DNA of 64,000 nt from Liolophura sinensis (GCF_032854445.1 NC_088298.1:8793504-8857503); one strand, 5' to 3'; positions 27,801 through 42,800 are shown, counted from the first letter of the stretch. Notes: generated by a model not told the origin, from the sequence alone. A program made the numbers and translations.

Positions 27801-30800
27801 GTCTCTACATCCTGGTATGTTCCGTTGTCACATCGGATTGGTTGATCAGAACCCAGAGGACAGTAATGACCAATCGGACACCTGCATTTAGGAGCACATA
27901 AATTTGCATATGAATCGCTGATCTAGTATTTAAACACATCAGACAGAGGCATTTTAAGTATTCAATCTCTTTACTTTTATCACACAGTCTTTCCGTTATA
28001 AATTACTTCCCTCTGCGTTTACGAATGACAAAATTACAAACAATTCTCACCTAAAACCACATTCATCCAAAACATACGGCTCTCTTCAACAATTGGACAA
28101 AATTTTAATAGGATCATTGACTCACAAAAAAGAAGATGTGAAAGACAAATACACATACAAAAGGGACACTTGTGTAATATTTAAATCACTGAGTTAACCT
28201 GAACTCTCACATCAAACTGTTCTCAAGTTACACTGTTTCAAAATCAGTTTTTCCTAACGTCAAATTGCTTACCTGTACTCATAAGGTTGGGATGAATTTT
28301 GGCCAGGTGGACAGTAGTAACCAGCACTACACGGACCCTGGGGCAACTCCTGCCCCACTCCGGGGCAGTACTCTCCCCCTGGGCAGGGCACACAGTCCAC
28401 TAGGCTGTCGTGATGGGTGCTGTCAAGGTAGTACCCCACAGGGCAGGGCTCAGGGGATTGACTTCCCTCAGGACAGAAGTGCCCCACCGGACACATGCTT
28501 CCAGTTATGTTGTCTGTGGGGGTAGGGCTGGATGCCTCCAGGGTACAGTAGAAACCTTTGATATGAAATTTTGATAGGAGTAAAATCTTCAAGTTCAGAC
28601 ATTTTCATGAATCAAAATTGTTTTTTAAAACTAAACATAACAGAATATGACATGTATGATTGGTAGTAAGGCACACCAATTTTACTTGTTTTACAATTCT
28701 TATAATTGCTTTTCAAATAAATCATTTTTTTAATGTCAGAGAGGGGTATAAAAATAAAAACTTGAAAATTATCTAATTTGTGAAAAATGTGAACCATTGT
28801 AGCAATTTTGTTTCCTATTAAAAATGTTTACATGACTGGAATATCTTGAAAAACAATGAAAATAATAAAACCAGGCAATCAAACAAAACAAAAAGAGAGA
28901 TTATAGGTTTATTTTTATAACTTTTTTTATTTTATTCTAGGTTTGCCTGTAAAACATCAAATTAACTTAGCGTCACCTAAAGTTCACAAAATGTAAAGTA
29001 CAGAAATCAACCATCAAATTTCACCCCGTATCCACTTCAGGAAAAGATATAGCTAACAGAATTTAACAAACGTATGTCATTCACAAGTGACATTTTGTTC
29101 ACTGCTTGTCAAAAACACAGTGCCATGCGAGCAGCAGAAATGTCACAACCACTTTGTGAAATAACAACTTATATGTATATATCAGAGATACATGTGAGCA
29201 AAAGTCCTACAGGTATTTCTTGGCTGTTCCCTGTTTTATCTACCATATATGGGCCCATTTAACCTGATAAATTGGGTTATAAGTAAAAAGCTGCTCTCAA
29301 AACTTCCCCCGACATGGTATTTGAATGGGCTAAATATCTCCCTTGTCGTAATGCCTTTCATTTATTTATTTATTCATTGGAGTTTTATGCTTTATTCATG
29401 AATAATTCACTTACATATTTATAATGGCAACCAGCATCTTGGTTGGGAACCCACAACAATCTGCAGGTCTCTGATAGGCCTTTCCAGGTATGCCCGTAGT
29501 GGAAGCCTGCATGAGCTGGACTTGAACTCACAGCAATCACATTGGTGAGAGGCTTCTGTGTTATTGTGCTATGCTAGCACACCAACAACTAGTCCAACTG
29601 TCTTTGTTTGGGACTGCCAACTATCGATTTTTTCCCCTTTCACCACAAGTTTTCATCTTTTCACACATGATTTGCAACACAATTACATACATCAAAACTC
29701 TCTTACCGGCAGAACAGTTTCCTGTGGGTAGGGGTAAACCAGAAGTCTGACAGTAAAGGCCTGGGTCACACTGGGTGGGTGCAGTCGACCCCTCAGGGCA
29801 ATAGAAGCCTGGCTGACACTTTCCACCTTCTGGGGACGATGGAGTTGCAGAACTTGAATTCTCACTGCAATACCATCCTGTTAAAAAGATACAATAATGG
29901 GAGATTTAATTGGTTCTAATTAATTCATTTTTCCAGATTTATTCGATCTGCAACATTGCGACCAGCATTATGGTGGGACTGTGGCCATCTGGTGGTTGCT
30001 GGTAGACTTTCCCACTTCTGGAGAGGAAGCAAGCATGAGCTGGGCTTAAATAAGAGCGACACAATTGCTATTGGTGAGAAGCTCTCGTCATTGTGCTGCA
30101 CAAGCTTGCTAACTACAAAGTTTCAGCACCAGAAATAATATTTTATGACATGTATGTAATTGTGCTAAAGAAAAAAAAATTAAAATCAAATTTTTCTTCG
30201 CAAAGTTTAATCTGCCACACAGGCCATTATTTCCTTCTGAAAAAGCACTTTTGTAGGGCAAAACCAATACTTTTTGTCTGCATTTTTTTTTCAGTTTTAA
30301 AATCAGACGATCTTATTAGGTTGGTGATTTACTCCTGGTACAAAGGTCGGATGTTTACTCCAGGTACGAAGGTCAGTGGTTTGCTCCAGGTATAAAGGTC
30401 GGTGGTTTACTCCAGGTACAAAGGTCAGTGGTGCACTCCAGGTACAAAGGTCGGTGGTTTACTCCAGGTATGAAGGTCAGTGGTTTTCTCCAGGTACGAA
30501 GGTCGGTGGTTTACTCCAGTACAAAGGTCAGTGGTGTACTCCAGATACGAAGGTTGGTGGTTTTCTCCAGGTACAAAGGTCGGTGGTTTACTCCTGGTAC
30601 AAAGGTCGGTGGTTTATTCCCGGTACAAAGGTCGGTGGTTTACTCCAGGTACAAAGGTCGGTGGTGTACTCCAGGTACAAAGGTCGATGGTTTTCTCCAG
30701 GTACTTCAATCTAAGTGAGGAAAATGTCTTGTGCAGAACGCCAATCACATATAATAATACACCTTACTCTTACAGTACCTGGTGAGCACTTTCCTGTGGG

Positions 30801-33800
30801 GTAGGTTAGCCCCGTTGTCTCGCAGTATTCTCCACCCGGACAAGGGAGACAATCCTCAACCGTCCTCGCCAACGTCAGGTTATAGTAGGTGCCGACAGGA
30901 CACGGGTTGCTCACAGCAACAGCTGTCCCTGGGGGACAATAGTGGCCACTAGGGCAAGGTGTGTCTTCATAGGTGGCAGCACCTGTACAGGGAAGGAGTA
31001 TACATCTGAGTAATACATATTCATAAGGCAGTCATTACCAAAAAGGTTTGTCAGCCTGAACATGATTGACATAGCGCTAAGTTGAAAATATCACATACAA
31101 AAATCAAAGAAGAATTATTTTCTTATTTTTTTTTTTTGTCTATGTTCTTACATAAAAAAAAATTGGAAAAAGAAAGTCCGATTTTTGGACTGAAAAACTC
31201 TGACCCACCTTCCAGGCAGAAGTAACCCGCAGGGCACTGGTAACAGACAGCCAGGCCTGTGGCATTACTGAAGGACCCTGCCTCACAGGGGATGGGGTAT
31301 GTGGTGCCCTCGGGGCAGTAGTGTCCCTCAAAACATAGCCCACCCACACCTGTCTGTCCACCTGCAAGAAGAGATAAAACACAACATCATTATATGATCA
31401 ACTCTCTGATTCAAGCAGCTTCTTTGCCTTTTCAGAGGTGGATATGTTCTCCAATAGGCAGTTGGAGAGCTGATGCCGGATACCATGGCGATGAGACATC
31501 AACCTAGCTTTTCCCAGCAATACAACGCAATACACAATTGATGACATCATTATATTTCAGAGCTATTGTTATAGATGGAGTCTGGAAATAATTTTTAAGT
31601 TGGTCCAAGACATAATGGCAAATATTAAAGATTAACTTTCACATTATTATGAAAGTTAAAATGTTATTTTAAATTACAGGACAGTTTTGTATTGTTCCAA
31701 ACAGTTGGATCCCAAATTTATTGCAGGAAATTTTCCTTCTGCTGCTTATTTCCAGGCTTGTAGATGGCTTGATGGTCTTACCATCAAGCAAGCAAGTGCC
31801 ATTGACCTGCGTCAAATTCCCGCCTGTGGGACGAGATCTATCCATCCCGTACTCGCAGTAGTACCCAGCCTCGCACTGCCCTGATGGAACAACACCGGCA
31901 TACAGATCGCAGTAGTCTCCTCCTGGACATGGCTTACACTGTGACTCCTCCCACAGGCCGGTGTCATTGTTGTATGTGCCCATCGGGCAAGGTTGCCAGT
32001 TCACACCAGTCTGGGCGGGGCAAAAGTACCCCATGGGGCAAGGGGCAATTAGATCCCCATCCAGACAGTACCTGTTTGATTCAGAATTAAAGTTATTTAG
32101 AAATGACAATAACCAGAGTTATTTAGGAAGAGGTGGAAAGAGGCCGAAGCCATTTTTCTGGTTGGCTTGGTAACTTGGTAAGAATTCCAGATTAAAAATG
32201 AATGTAGAAAGACATGGGATGCGCCGTGTTACAATAGCTATGGGATGTGCCATGTAACAATAGCTATGGGATGTGCCATTTAACAATAACTATGGGATGT
32301 GCCATGTTACAATAGCTATGGGATGTGCCATGTTACAGTAGCTATGGGATGTGCCATTTTACAACAGCTATGGGATGTGCCATGTTACAACAGCTATGGG
32401 ATGTGCCATGTTACAATAACTACGGGATGTGCCATGTTACAATAACTATGCAATGCGTCATGTTACAATAAGTATGAGATGCGCCATGTTACAAGAGCTA
32501 TGGGATGAGCCATGTTGCAATAACTATGGGATGCGCCATGTTACAATAGCTATGGGATGCACCATGTTACAATAGCTATGGGATGCGCCATGTTACAATA
32601 ACTACGGGATGTGCCATGTTACAATAACTATGCAATGCGTCATGTTACAGTAACAATTGGATGCGCCATGTTACAGTAGCTATGGGATGCGCCATGTTGC
32701 AATAACCATGGGATGTGCCATGTTACAATAACTACGGGATGCACCATGTTACAATAGCTATGGAATGCGCCATGTTACAATAGCTATGGGATGTGCCCTG
32801 TTACAATAGCTATGGGATGTGCCATTTTACAATAACTATGGGATGTGCCGTGTTACAATAGCTATGGGATGTGCCATTTTACAATAACTATGGGAAGTGC
32901 CATGTTACAAGAACTATGGGATGCACCATGTTACAATAACTATGGGATGTGCCATGTTACAATAACTATGGGATGTGCCATGTTACAATAACTATGCAAT
33001 GCATCATGTTACAATAACTATGGAATGCACCATGTTACAATAACTATGGGATGCACCATGCTACAATAACTATGGGATGTGCCATGCTACAATAGCTATG
33101 GGATGCACCATGTTACAATAACTATGGGATGCACCATGTTACAATAACTATGCGATGTGCCATGTTACAATAACTATGGGATGCGCCATGTTACAAGAGC
33201 TATGGGATGCGCCATGTTACAATAACTATGGGATGTGCCATGTTACAATAGCTATGGGATGCACACCATGTTACAATAACTATGGGATGTGCCATGTTAC
33301 AATAGCTATGGGATGCACCATGTTACAATAACTATGGGATGTGCCATGTTACAGTAGCTATGGGATGCTTTTGGGGGGGGGGGTGGGAGGGAAGTGATCC
33401 ATGGCTTTCTGCAGGTTGTTGGCAGACCTTCCCACATATGCCCGGAGAGAACCCAGCATGTGTTGTCTTTTCTTCTAAAAGCTGACTAGCCTGACTTGGT
33501 GTAGTGAAGTTCTCATTTTATGGTATAACACAACTGAATATTTACCCTTAACAATGACACATTTGTGGATTTACCTGAAGTTCATTTCTGTTACAGGTAA
33601 ACAAACCTCGTTAGCAGAAGACTTACCATCCCTCCGGACAGATGTAGCATTCCGATGCCAAGGTGTGATTCACATAAGTCCCATTACCACACGGTGTGGG
33701 TTCAACTGACCCTACTGGGCAGAAATGCCCGTGGGGACAAGGGTAATCCACAGGCTGCGAATTGTTCTGACCCATTGGGCAGTAGTAGCCAGGTGAGCAG

Positions 33801-36800
33801 AGGCCAGATGTGGTGTTAAGGCCTTCTTCTCCGCAGAAATGCCCTGGGGTGCAGTCCGTACATTCCGTGGAGCTATTAAGGCCATGGTAGGGGTTAAAGG
33901 TACCCTGGTGTGAGAAGAAGATGGAACAAACCGGTAAAATTTAATTCAAAATAATTTTTCTTTCTTCTGAATTTTATTTGTTTGATTGGTTTTGAATGAT
34001 GCACTAAAGAGCTTTTCACTTATGTGATGATGGTCACTTTCATGAATGGAGGAAACCAAAGTGCATTCAGGAAACCAGAGAGCCAGGAAGAAACCAGAAT
34101 GCCTTGAGGAAACCAGAATGCCTTGAGGAAACCAGAGTGCCTTTGTACATGTATCTGGCATACCTTCAGCTTACAGCCCACACAGGTAAAAGGGCCTTAA
34201 AGTTGCCAGCACTATAAACATCTGAGCCAGCAAAGGTGACAAAAGGTAAAAAGAGTTGAATAATTTTAGTCAAATGATAGTGAAGGCAAACAATGCTGAA
34301 ACTTTGGTGGATGTTGAAAGTAATGGTGGATGGGCTACAAAACAGGTCCAAATGAATGGTGGATGGGCTACAAAACAGGTCCAAATGAATGGTGGATGGG
34401 CTACAAAATGGGTCCAACTAGACCTGGAACACATCATCTACTGCTGTAAGACAGACAGGATGGAGCATTACCAAAAGATAGAGCACTGAAAAATGTGAAA
34501 GTATTTTTCCAGAATCCTTGCCTTTTCGTTTTCCAAGAATTAAATGCTACAAATAGTGTGAAACTGTGAAAAATTTGATTTTTGCACATTTACTTTTGAA
34601 AATATGGCCTCAGCTCTATTGTTTTAAATTTTTTGATTTCTTTTGGACCTATGGGTTGGGATAAAGGTTTGGTGAATTAAGTAACAAATTAAACTTTACC
34701 TCCGGGCATCTCTCTGGCACTGCCGTGCCCTCGGGGCAAAAGTGCCCAGGGGGACAGATAGCTTCACGCCGGGAATCTGCGCCCATCTCACAATAATACC
34801 CAGCATAGCATAAACCTGAGGAATAGATAATATATCCAATTATGTTATATCATTGGATTAATATTCATATAATTCAATTACACAGTGGTTCAACAACCAC
34901 TTGTTATAACAGGGTGAAAATTATGCACAGGGGCAAGGAACATAACAGCATCAAAATATGCACTAAGACTGCCACTGACCTGATGCAAATAGCAGTTTAG
35001 ACAAAATGCGGTTCCCTGGCATTCTAAAAAGGGAAACAAATCTTTAAACTCTTTAAAACAGTAGTGCCCTCCGCGCACAGGAATGATAATACCGTTGATT
35101 TCAATAGCACCACAAGTCACCACAAATATCATTAGTGCTGACATGGTTGAGGGCATGGCTGTTTTATAAGCATGGCTGTTTTATGAGCATGGCTGTGTTA
35201 TGAGCATGGCTGTTTTATGAGCATGGCTGTGTAATGAGCATGGCTGTGTTATGAGCATGGCTGTGTTATGAGCATGGCTGTTTTTTGAGCATGGCTGTGT
35301 TATGAGCATGCCTGTTTTATAAGCATGGCTGTTTTATGAGCATGGCTGTTTTATGAGCATGGCTGTTTTATGAGCATGGCCATGTTATGAGCATGGCGGT
35401 GTTATGAGGTGCACAATTTACTTCCCATGTTAGAGCTCCACTGTGCTATTAGGTTCCCATGAGCATATGTCATTTGACCTTAAGGCATAATTGCTGGCCA
35501 ACCTTCCCACGTACGACCAGAGAGGAAGCCACCATGATCTGGACTTCATGCGTTGGTGAGAGGCCCCTGGGTCATTGTGCTGAGCTAGCAGTGGTGAGAG
35601 GCCCCTGGGTAACTGTGCTGAGCTAGCAGTGGTGAGAGGCCCCTGGGTCATTGTGCTGAGCTAGCAGGGGTGAGAGGCCCCTGGGTCATTGTGCTAAGCT
35701 AGCAGTGGTGAGAGGCCCCTGGGTCATTGTGCTGAGCTAGCAGTGGTGAGAGGCCCCTGGGTCATTGTGCTGAGCTAGCAGTGGTGAGAGGCCCCTGGGT
35801 CACTGTGCTGAGCTAGCAGTGGTGAGAGGCCCCTGGGTTGTTGTGCTGAGCTAGCAGTGGTGAGAGGCCCCTGGGTTACTGTGCTGAGCTAGCACGCTAA
35901 CCACTGGGGTTCAATTCCCCTTTTCCTCCAACAAGCAAGTTGCAATTATGATGTAAAATGTATTACTTCACGATTTGACGTTGCATTCCTTTACGATACC
36001 TGAGGGCTAATTGGTGCATTTTAACATGGGTAGGTATATACAATGTTGTTTTTTTTTATTTATTTATTTGATTGGAGTTTTACGCCGCACTCAAGAATAT
36101 TTCACTTATATGACAGCGGCCAGCATTGTGTTGTGAGGAAAACAGGTACAATGTTCTACATTATCTACAGTCATTGAAAAATTGTTTAGTATTATTTAAT
36201 AAGTAATTCAATAAATAAATGTCATTTTTTTGCGAATAATTTTGAAGTGTCTGCATAACAATGTCGTGACACAAAAGGGCGCCACAATGATCTCAAAACT
36301 TGAAGGTTTCACCCTAAAGAGTATTATACTATCATGTTACCTTCTGGAGCTGTCAGTCCCTGAGATTCACAATAGGCCCCTCCTACACACAGAGAGCATT
36401 CTGATTGGTTCCTCAGCCCTGTACTCGACCCGTAACTTCCGGGAGAGCAGGCGACAGGGCTGGCAGTACCCTCCTCACAGTGAAAACCTTAAAAATATTT
36501 GTACACAAATGTAAAGTTTGCATTACCATGAATGGAAGATTGATTGGATATACACAAATGGTCCAAATTGCAGAAAAACACATTTTCTGTTGTTTATGTA
36601 CTGATTGTGTACTGTATATAGTCAACTCAATCTAAGGTTTCTTTTTTCGCCACTTATTCAGCAAAATAATGAGGGGATCATTAAAGGAACTTCTGTGATC
36701 AAAACTTATTCTCAATCAGAAATCTTAGTGATCAAAATCTTACTGAAAACATGACAAAATGTTTGGGCAACAGAAATTATTTTCACAGTAAGACGCAAGT

Positions 36801-39800
36801 AAACAATTTTCACAGTTAAAAAAAAACAATTTTTTCCCCTCATTTCTGAAGAGGTCAGAATAAAAGGAAAATAACTCTTACCTTGTGGACAGACATCAGC
36901 ATCTGGTGCCTGACTGGGTGTGGCTGACTCGGCGTACTGTTTACAGAAGTATCCCGCATGACACGGCCCAGAAGGGGAGGTAAGTGCAGTCTGACCACAG
37001 AATTCTCCGGCAGAGCAGGGAGAGCAGTGGCTACTCTGATTGAGGCCAGTGCGGTTACTGAATGTCCCCAGTGGGCAAGGCCATTGGTCACTTCTCTGGG
37101 TGCCTGGATAAATACCATGATGAAGTTACATATAAGTGGGTACAGTTACTGTAACTGCTATGACATATGTCCAGTCAAATTCAACTACGGTTTCCTGGAA
37201 TTTGTCAGCAATTAATTATCTTAGCTGCTGCAATAAACTTGTGAAAAATTAACTGACATTTTGTCGATGTTACACAAACTCCCATGAAACTGAACCCTGT
37301 ACTTCACCAGATTATCAACCTTTCATTCTACCACAGTCAAGAAACTAGCTGGAGAAAAATCTCTCCAATTTTCTTGCAATTAGAGTAAATCACATGTAAT
37401 TTCACACAAGATTTCACCAAATTATCACCTCTCCATCATGATACAGCTGCGCAACCCGATGGTGAAAAATGCCATGAATATATCCCAGTAGGGGGAAATC
37501 CCGTATGTGACGCACCAAATCTACGTCAGGCTATTTTTTTCTTTTCTAAAATTATTTATTTATTTATTTATTTGACTGATGTTTCATGCTGTACTCAAGA
37601 ATATTTTACTTATACAACAGTAGCCAGCATTATGGAGGGATTTTCATTCTACAAACAAAAGCAACTTTGACATTCAAGTCACAAAGATAACTTAACTTTT
37701 AACCATCCATACAATACAGAAGAATTGACTGAGGTATATCCATGTAGCATCACATTAAAATAAAATTGAAGTTCAAGTTTTGAGACACAAGATACACACG
37801 GGATAAGTTTCTTCCATTTTTATAGCTGTTTTGCAAAAGAATAGTCAGAGTGTCAAGAAAATCACAAAACAGTACGCTACAGATACAAACCTGGAGGACA
37901 ATAAAACCCCTCTGGACATTTCACAGTGTCATTTACAACAACAACCCCATAGCTGTTGTCGCAGAAGTAGCCGTCTGGACAAGTCTTGCAGGTGTCCTGA
38001 CCAATCAGATCCTGGTAGAATCCACTGGGGCAGATGATTGGCTGTGAGGTGTGCTCAGGGCAGTAATGGCCGACAAGACACAGATGAGGATCTGGAGTTA
38101 TCTCCCCTTGTGGGCAGTAGAATCCAGCGCTACAATTTCCTGAGAAGGAGCAAAAAACATTGAAAAAAAAAAAAAAATGCTATTTAAATTCTGTCCCCAT
38201 TTTTATGTAATTTTTTATTTCAGTTTTACTGGCATATGATACATTTGTGACGCCAAAACATTATGGCCACATTGTACATGTAACTTATAAGTGTGTTAAC
38301 TCGTCGAAAAATCACAACAAAGCACACGTTGTGAAACCAACACATGATGACTAAGTTTATTTCTTTCATGTATCAAACAATATAAAATCAAATCTTTACT
38401 AATACTAATATTAATATATTTATTTATTTTATTTATTTAACTGGTGTTTTACGCCGTACTCAAGAATATTAAATGTTATGATATAAACAAAGTCTCAAAT
38501 AAATGACTGAGTAAAATACAACAGCGTACAACACTGTTTAGCATCAAAAAGTTTGTAATGCAGTTGTACTATGGCAATATCTCACCTGAGGTGGCCGTAA
38601 GGTTGTAGTCACCGCAGTACTCTCCGTATGAACAAGGGAGACAATCGCCGACATTCGTGTTTCCAATGCTTGGGCTATATGTCCCGGGAGAACAAGGGAC
38701 TGGGTACGCAGAACCTTCTGGGCAGAAATACCCAGCAGGGCATCGGTCACCGGTGCTGCCATCTAGTGGCGTGGCAGAGCTGGACCGGGCGCTACAGTAG
38801 TATCCGGCAGAGCAGTTCCCTGTTGGTTCCGCAAGTGTCGAAAACTGACAGAACTGACCTCCTGGGCAAGGCTGAGGGTCAGAGGAACCTGAAACACCGA
38901 GGACGAATTTATTTTTTTATGTATTTGATTGTTGCTTAACCCCATATTCAAGAAACTTTTACTTTTACGATGCCAGTCACTATTACAGGTGTAGGACACA
39001 GAGTGCCCTGCAAAACTCATGCACTGACCTTTGGTAAGATACTGACAAACTTTCCCATGTGATGGCACCATATTAGTGAAGACTGCTTGCAGTTTTGCGG
39101 TTTCCAAGCAGTCTACAGGAATGATGTTTATAGCTTCTGCTTGCTACATGGCGATGCTGGTATATCAAGATAAACATCCACTTTGGGAAATCATGGACAG
39201 TTGGCTAGACAGTTCAATAGCATGTAACAGACTTTTCCCAACTGTCAATGAAGAACACATTGACAAAATTGACAAATCATACGCAGTATTGTTGAAAATA
39301 GGTCAACAGAATGTCCCACACATTGGTTATGAATATTCAAACTTTCTGTGACATCATGACGTCACAATGGAACGAAAACTAACATTGTCACATTGATCCA
39401 TACACTCTCCAGTTATCCTTTAAGCTGATTAAATTAAAAGGCTTAATTTTTAATTCTGAAATAGGGTAATGTCATTTAAACACTAATTCTAATAAGAAAA
39501 TATTAATAGTAACTTTCAGTGTAGATGCCTCAGAATGTGCTTACAACTTGCAACTTACACCAATTTGGTGTAAAATTACATTCATCGTTTTCAATTTACA
39601 AGTCACAGAAATTACACAATTTCAAAGCCGTAATATTAGTTTTTTGACAATACCTTAAAAAGTTACAAACAAAGGCAAAAATCAAAAGATTTACAGTCAG
39701 ATCTGAAATCCACAGGTGTAAATCAAAGTAATATCAAAACTTTATCTGACATCAAATATTCACCCAATTGCAAGCGTCTAATTTTTAACGGATTTTAATG

Positions 39801-42800
39801 ATTTTCCCCTTTCAAACACTATTGGACTAAAATTGCTCTACATGCATATCAAATTTCAGAGGAATCTGTCCACTGAATTTTGAGAAGATGTTTGAAACCC
39901 CAAAATGCTGCCAAATTAAGTGACCTAGAAGACAAAACTTGAAAATCCCTCAAGTCATATAATCGTGAAATATAATTTTCCTAGAGAAATGAAAATAATT
40001 TGAATACTCCGAGAAACAACAATATATAGGCTCCCAGCTTTCAGCTTGGAAACCAAATAACTGTGAGTGAGTAAGTGAGTGAGTAAGTGAGTAAGTGAGT
40101 GCTTGGGGTTTAACGTCATGCTCAACAATTTTTTAGTCATATGATGAAGGAATCCTTATGGGGTATGTGATGTGCCTCCTTGTTGCAGGACAGATTTCCA
40201 CCGTTCTTTTATCTAGTGCCGCTTCACTGAGACGACTTACCAAAGGTAAGTAAGCAGCCTCGTCCACGCCATTATACTGATACGGGTCAACCACATGTTG
40301 CACTATCCCCTTCATGTTGAACGCCAAGCGAGGAAGTTACAACTTCCTCTTTTAAAGTCTTAGGTATGACTTGACCCAGGACTGATCCTGGATCTACCCC
40401 TCCCGAAGCCGACGCTCTACCAACTGTGCTATCCGAGCCGGTCAAATAACTGTGAAGCAGTCCTATAAGGTGGGATGGATCAATCAAATTCAAGTAGCCC
40501 CCATCCCTTAACCTATTCGCATATGAAACAGCAACTTTCAGTGAGATTTATCCACCGTTTTGATTTGCTTTCAGACTTCACAAAAGTATAATTTTATCGG
40601 TCTACGAAGAAAAATCTTCTCAGAATATGCTTGAATAAACACCTTGCAAACAGGCGAAAAAATACAAAAGCACGCGAAAAGAATTACAACAAAACGTGCT
40701 AACCATAAGTGAAATATATGTACAGTATCTCGCATGAACTCGAGCTACTTTCTTACCTTCAGGACAGAAGAAACCAGGTTGACACTCTCCTCCATGGGTG
40801 GTGGTGTTAGGGCTGTCAGCACCACCGGAGCAGTACCATCCAACTGAGCAGTTCCCTGTGGGCTGGGGATTTCCATATCCCTCACAGTATTGACCCCCTG
40901 GGCAAGCCAAGCAGTCATCCAGAGACACCCCAGACTCTGTGGGGTTGTATGATCCGGGTGGGCAGCGAAACTGGGTGGGCAGTTCTGTACCATTAGGACA
41001 GTAGTGACCTGAGGGAAAACACAATTTTTTTTCTTTTAACTATCAATGATAATTTTGAACCTAATTTCAATTTTACAAAATACTGTCTACATTTGACTTC
41101 TAAAATGTTTTAAGGAAAATGAAAAATGCTTGCATCAAAGTTTGTATAATTTTGTTTTTTTATGACTAATGTGCTACGCTTTAATTTTAAGTACTTTACA
41201 CTGTGACTTTATCTGCCGCCCGCTCCTGCTTTTTGAAGGGAAACAATATCCTTTCCAATGACAATATCACAACAAATCTCATCTTAAGTCTGCTTCTACT
41301 ATCTGAAGTAAAATAACTCGGATATTTTTGCTTTTAAATGTAAAAAGGGCAATGTTTCAGTTTTACCAGCTACAATCTGCTTCTGACATTTCACAAAAGC
41401 CGTTAGATCTTTCCCCAGGAAAATGTGTCCATTATCAGTTTGTGGTAGCCAAAAAAGTATTAATACAATATGACAAATTTTATTTATTTATTTATTCATT
41501 GGATTGGTGTTTTATGCCGTACTCAAGAATATTGTACTGTTATGACAGCAGTCAGCATTATGGTGGCAGGAAATCTGGCAGAGCCTGGGGGAAAATCACA
41601 ACCATCCACAGGCTGCTGACAGACCTTCCCACATTAAAAAAAAAACAAAGTGTGTGCAAGAATTTCACATATCAAAACTTTCACTTCAGTCTGAATACAA
41701 CAGAGAAATGCATAATTACAACAGAGAAATCCACAAACACAAGAGACAAAACTGTCAATACAAACTTTTCCATATTGTATTTCACCCAAAGTTTGATATA
41801 CAGAAATATATGGTGGGAGGAAACCAGGCAGAGCTCGGGGGAAACCCACGACCATCCGCAGGTTGCTCACAGACTCCACCGATTTGAGACACATTAAAAG
41901 TTCTGGCATGTTTTAGGTTTGTCCAATGAGAAGCCTCCTTTCCTCCTCTTGAATATTCATTGTGACGTCACTGTGCTTAAGATTTTACTCCTACCATATG
42001 GTTACCGCGTATTTCTAGATCTAAAAACATTTATTCTAAATACATAAATATATCGTGATAATCATGGATTTTAAGGTCTGGGAAAGCCAACTTTTACAAG
42101 GAAATACAGTAATCCACAAATCAAACCAATCCCCTGCCTGCTTACCTGCTGGACATGGCATAGACAGGAACTCTGACGAGTTAGTTAAGCAGAAGTAGCC
42201 AGCTGGACACTGTGTACAGACTGCTTGACCGGTGGAGTCTGCATAGCTTCCGGCCTCACAAGGGATGGGCATACCCGACCCCTCAGGGCAGTAGTGTCCA
42301 TAGGGGCACACTCCTCCTACCCCGGTGAAGTAAGATTGTTCAGGGCAAGTGCAATTGGGGGCGCTTGTATTGTCAGAGGCAGGGTTGGGGCGATCCACAC
42401 CTGAAGTGCAGAAATATCCTGAAAAATAAAAATGAAGTAATATAGTATTTGATTGATTTATTTATTTGATTAGTGTTTTACGCCGTACACAAGAATATTT
42501 CACTTCTATGACAGCGGCCAGCAATATGGTGAGAGGAAACCGGGCAGAGCCCAGAGGAAACCCATGACCATCCACACGTGGCTGCCAGACCTTCCCACAT
42601 ACGGCCAGAGAGGAAGCCAGCATGAGCTGGGCTTGAACTCACGGCGACCGCATTGGTGAAAGGCTCCTGGGTAATTAAGGTATAGTATTTGAACTGCAGA
42701 GGAAAACTTCTGTCACCATGGTAAACAACCCCAAATATTGCCCAAACAACTGCATTTTTGGAGGTAAATAAATGTCATAAAATATTATTATTATAGTAAT

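Larger units (their letters stand above)
17293..31068. repeat. Second copy of the duplicated segment (start of right contig)
   Basis: Repeats 3639-17092 in order and orientation with small indels and substitutions. About 14041-15940 and 27901-29800 look identical by eye apart from the 12-bp difference in exon 31. Six of its 14 exons carry frame-changing indels. The likely cause is an unmerged overlap. Confidence 0.93.

Noticed and set aside
16527-30785. Plus-strand frames with YSRYKGRWFTPGTKVGG repeats
   Set aside because: They lie on the 26-bp minisatellites at 16478 and 30328, with no coding context.
3639-31068. True tandem duplication of 14 exons as part of gene evolution
   Set aside because: The junction coincides exactly with an N gap. 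The block is out of register with the super-repeat, and array differences look allelic. I keep it as the less likely alternative.
39350-39370. TGACGTCA palindrome as a CRE-type enhancer
   Set aside because: A single 8-bp match in 64 kb deep in an intron is expected by chance.
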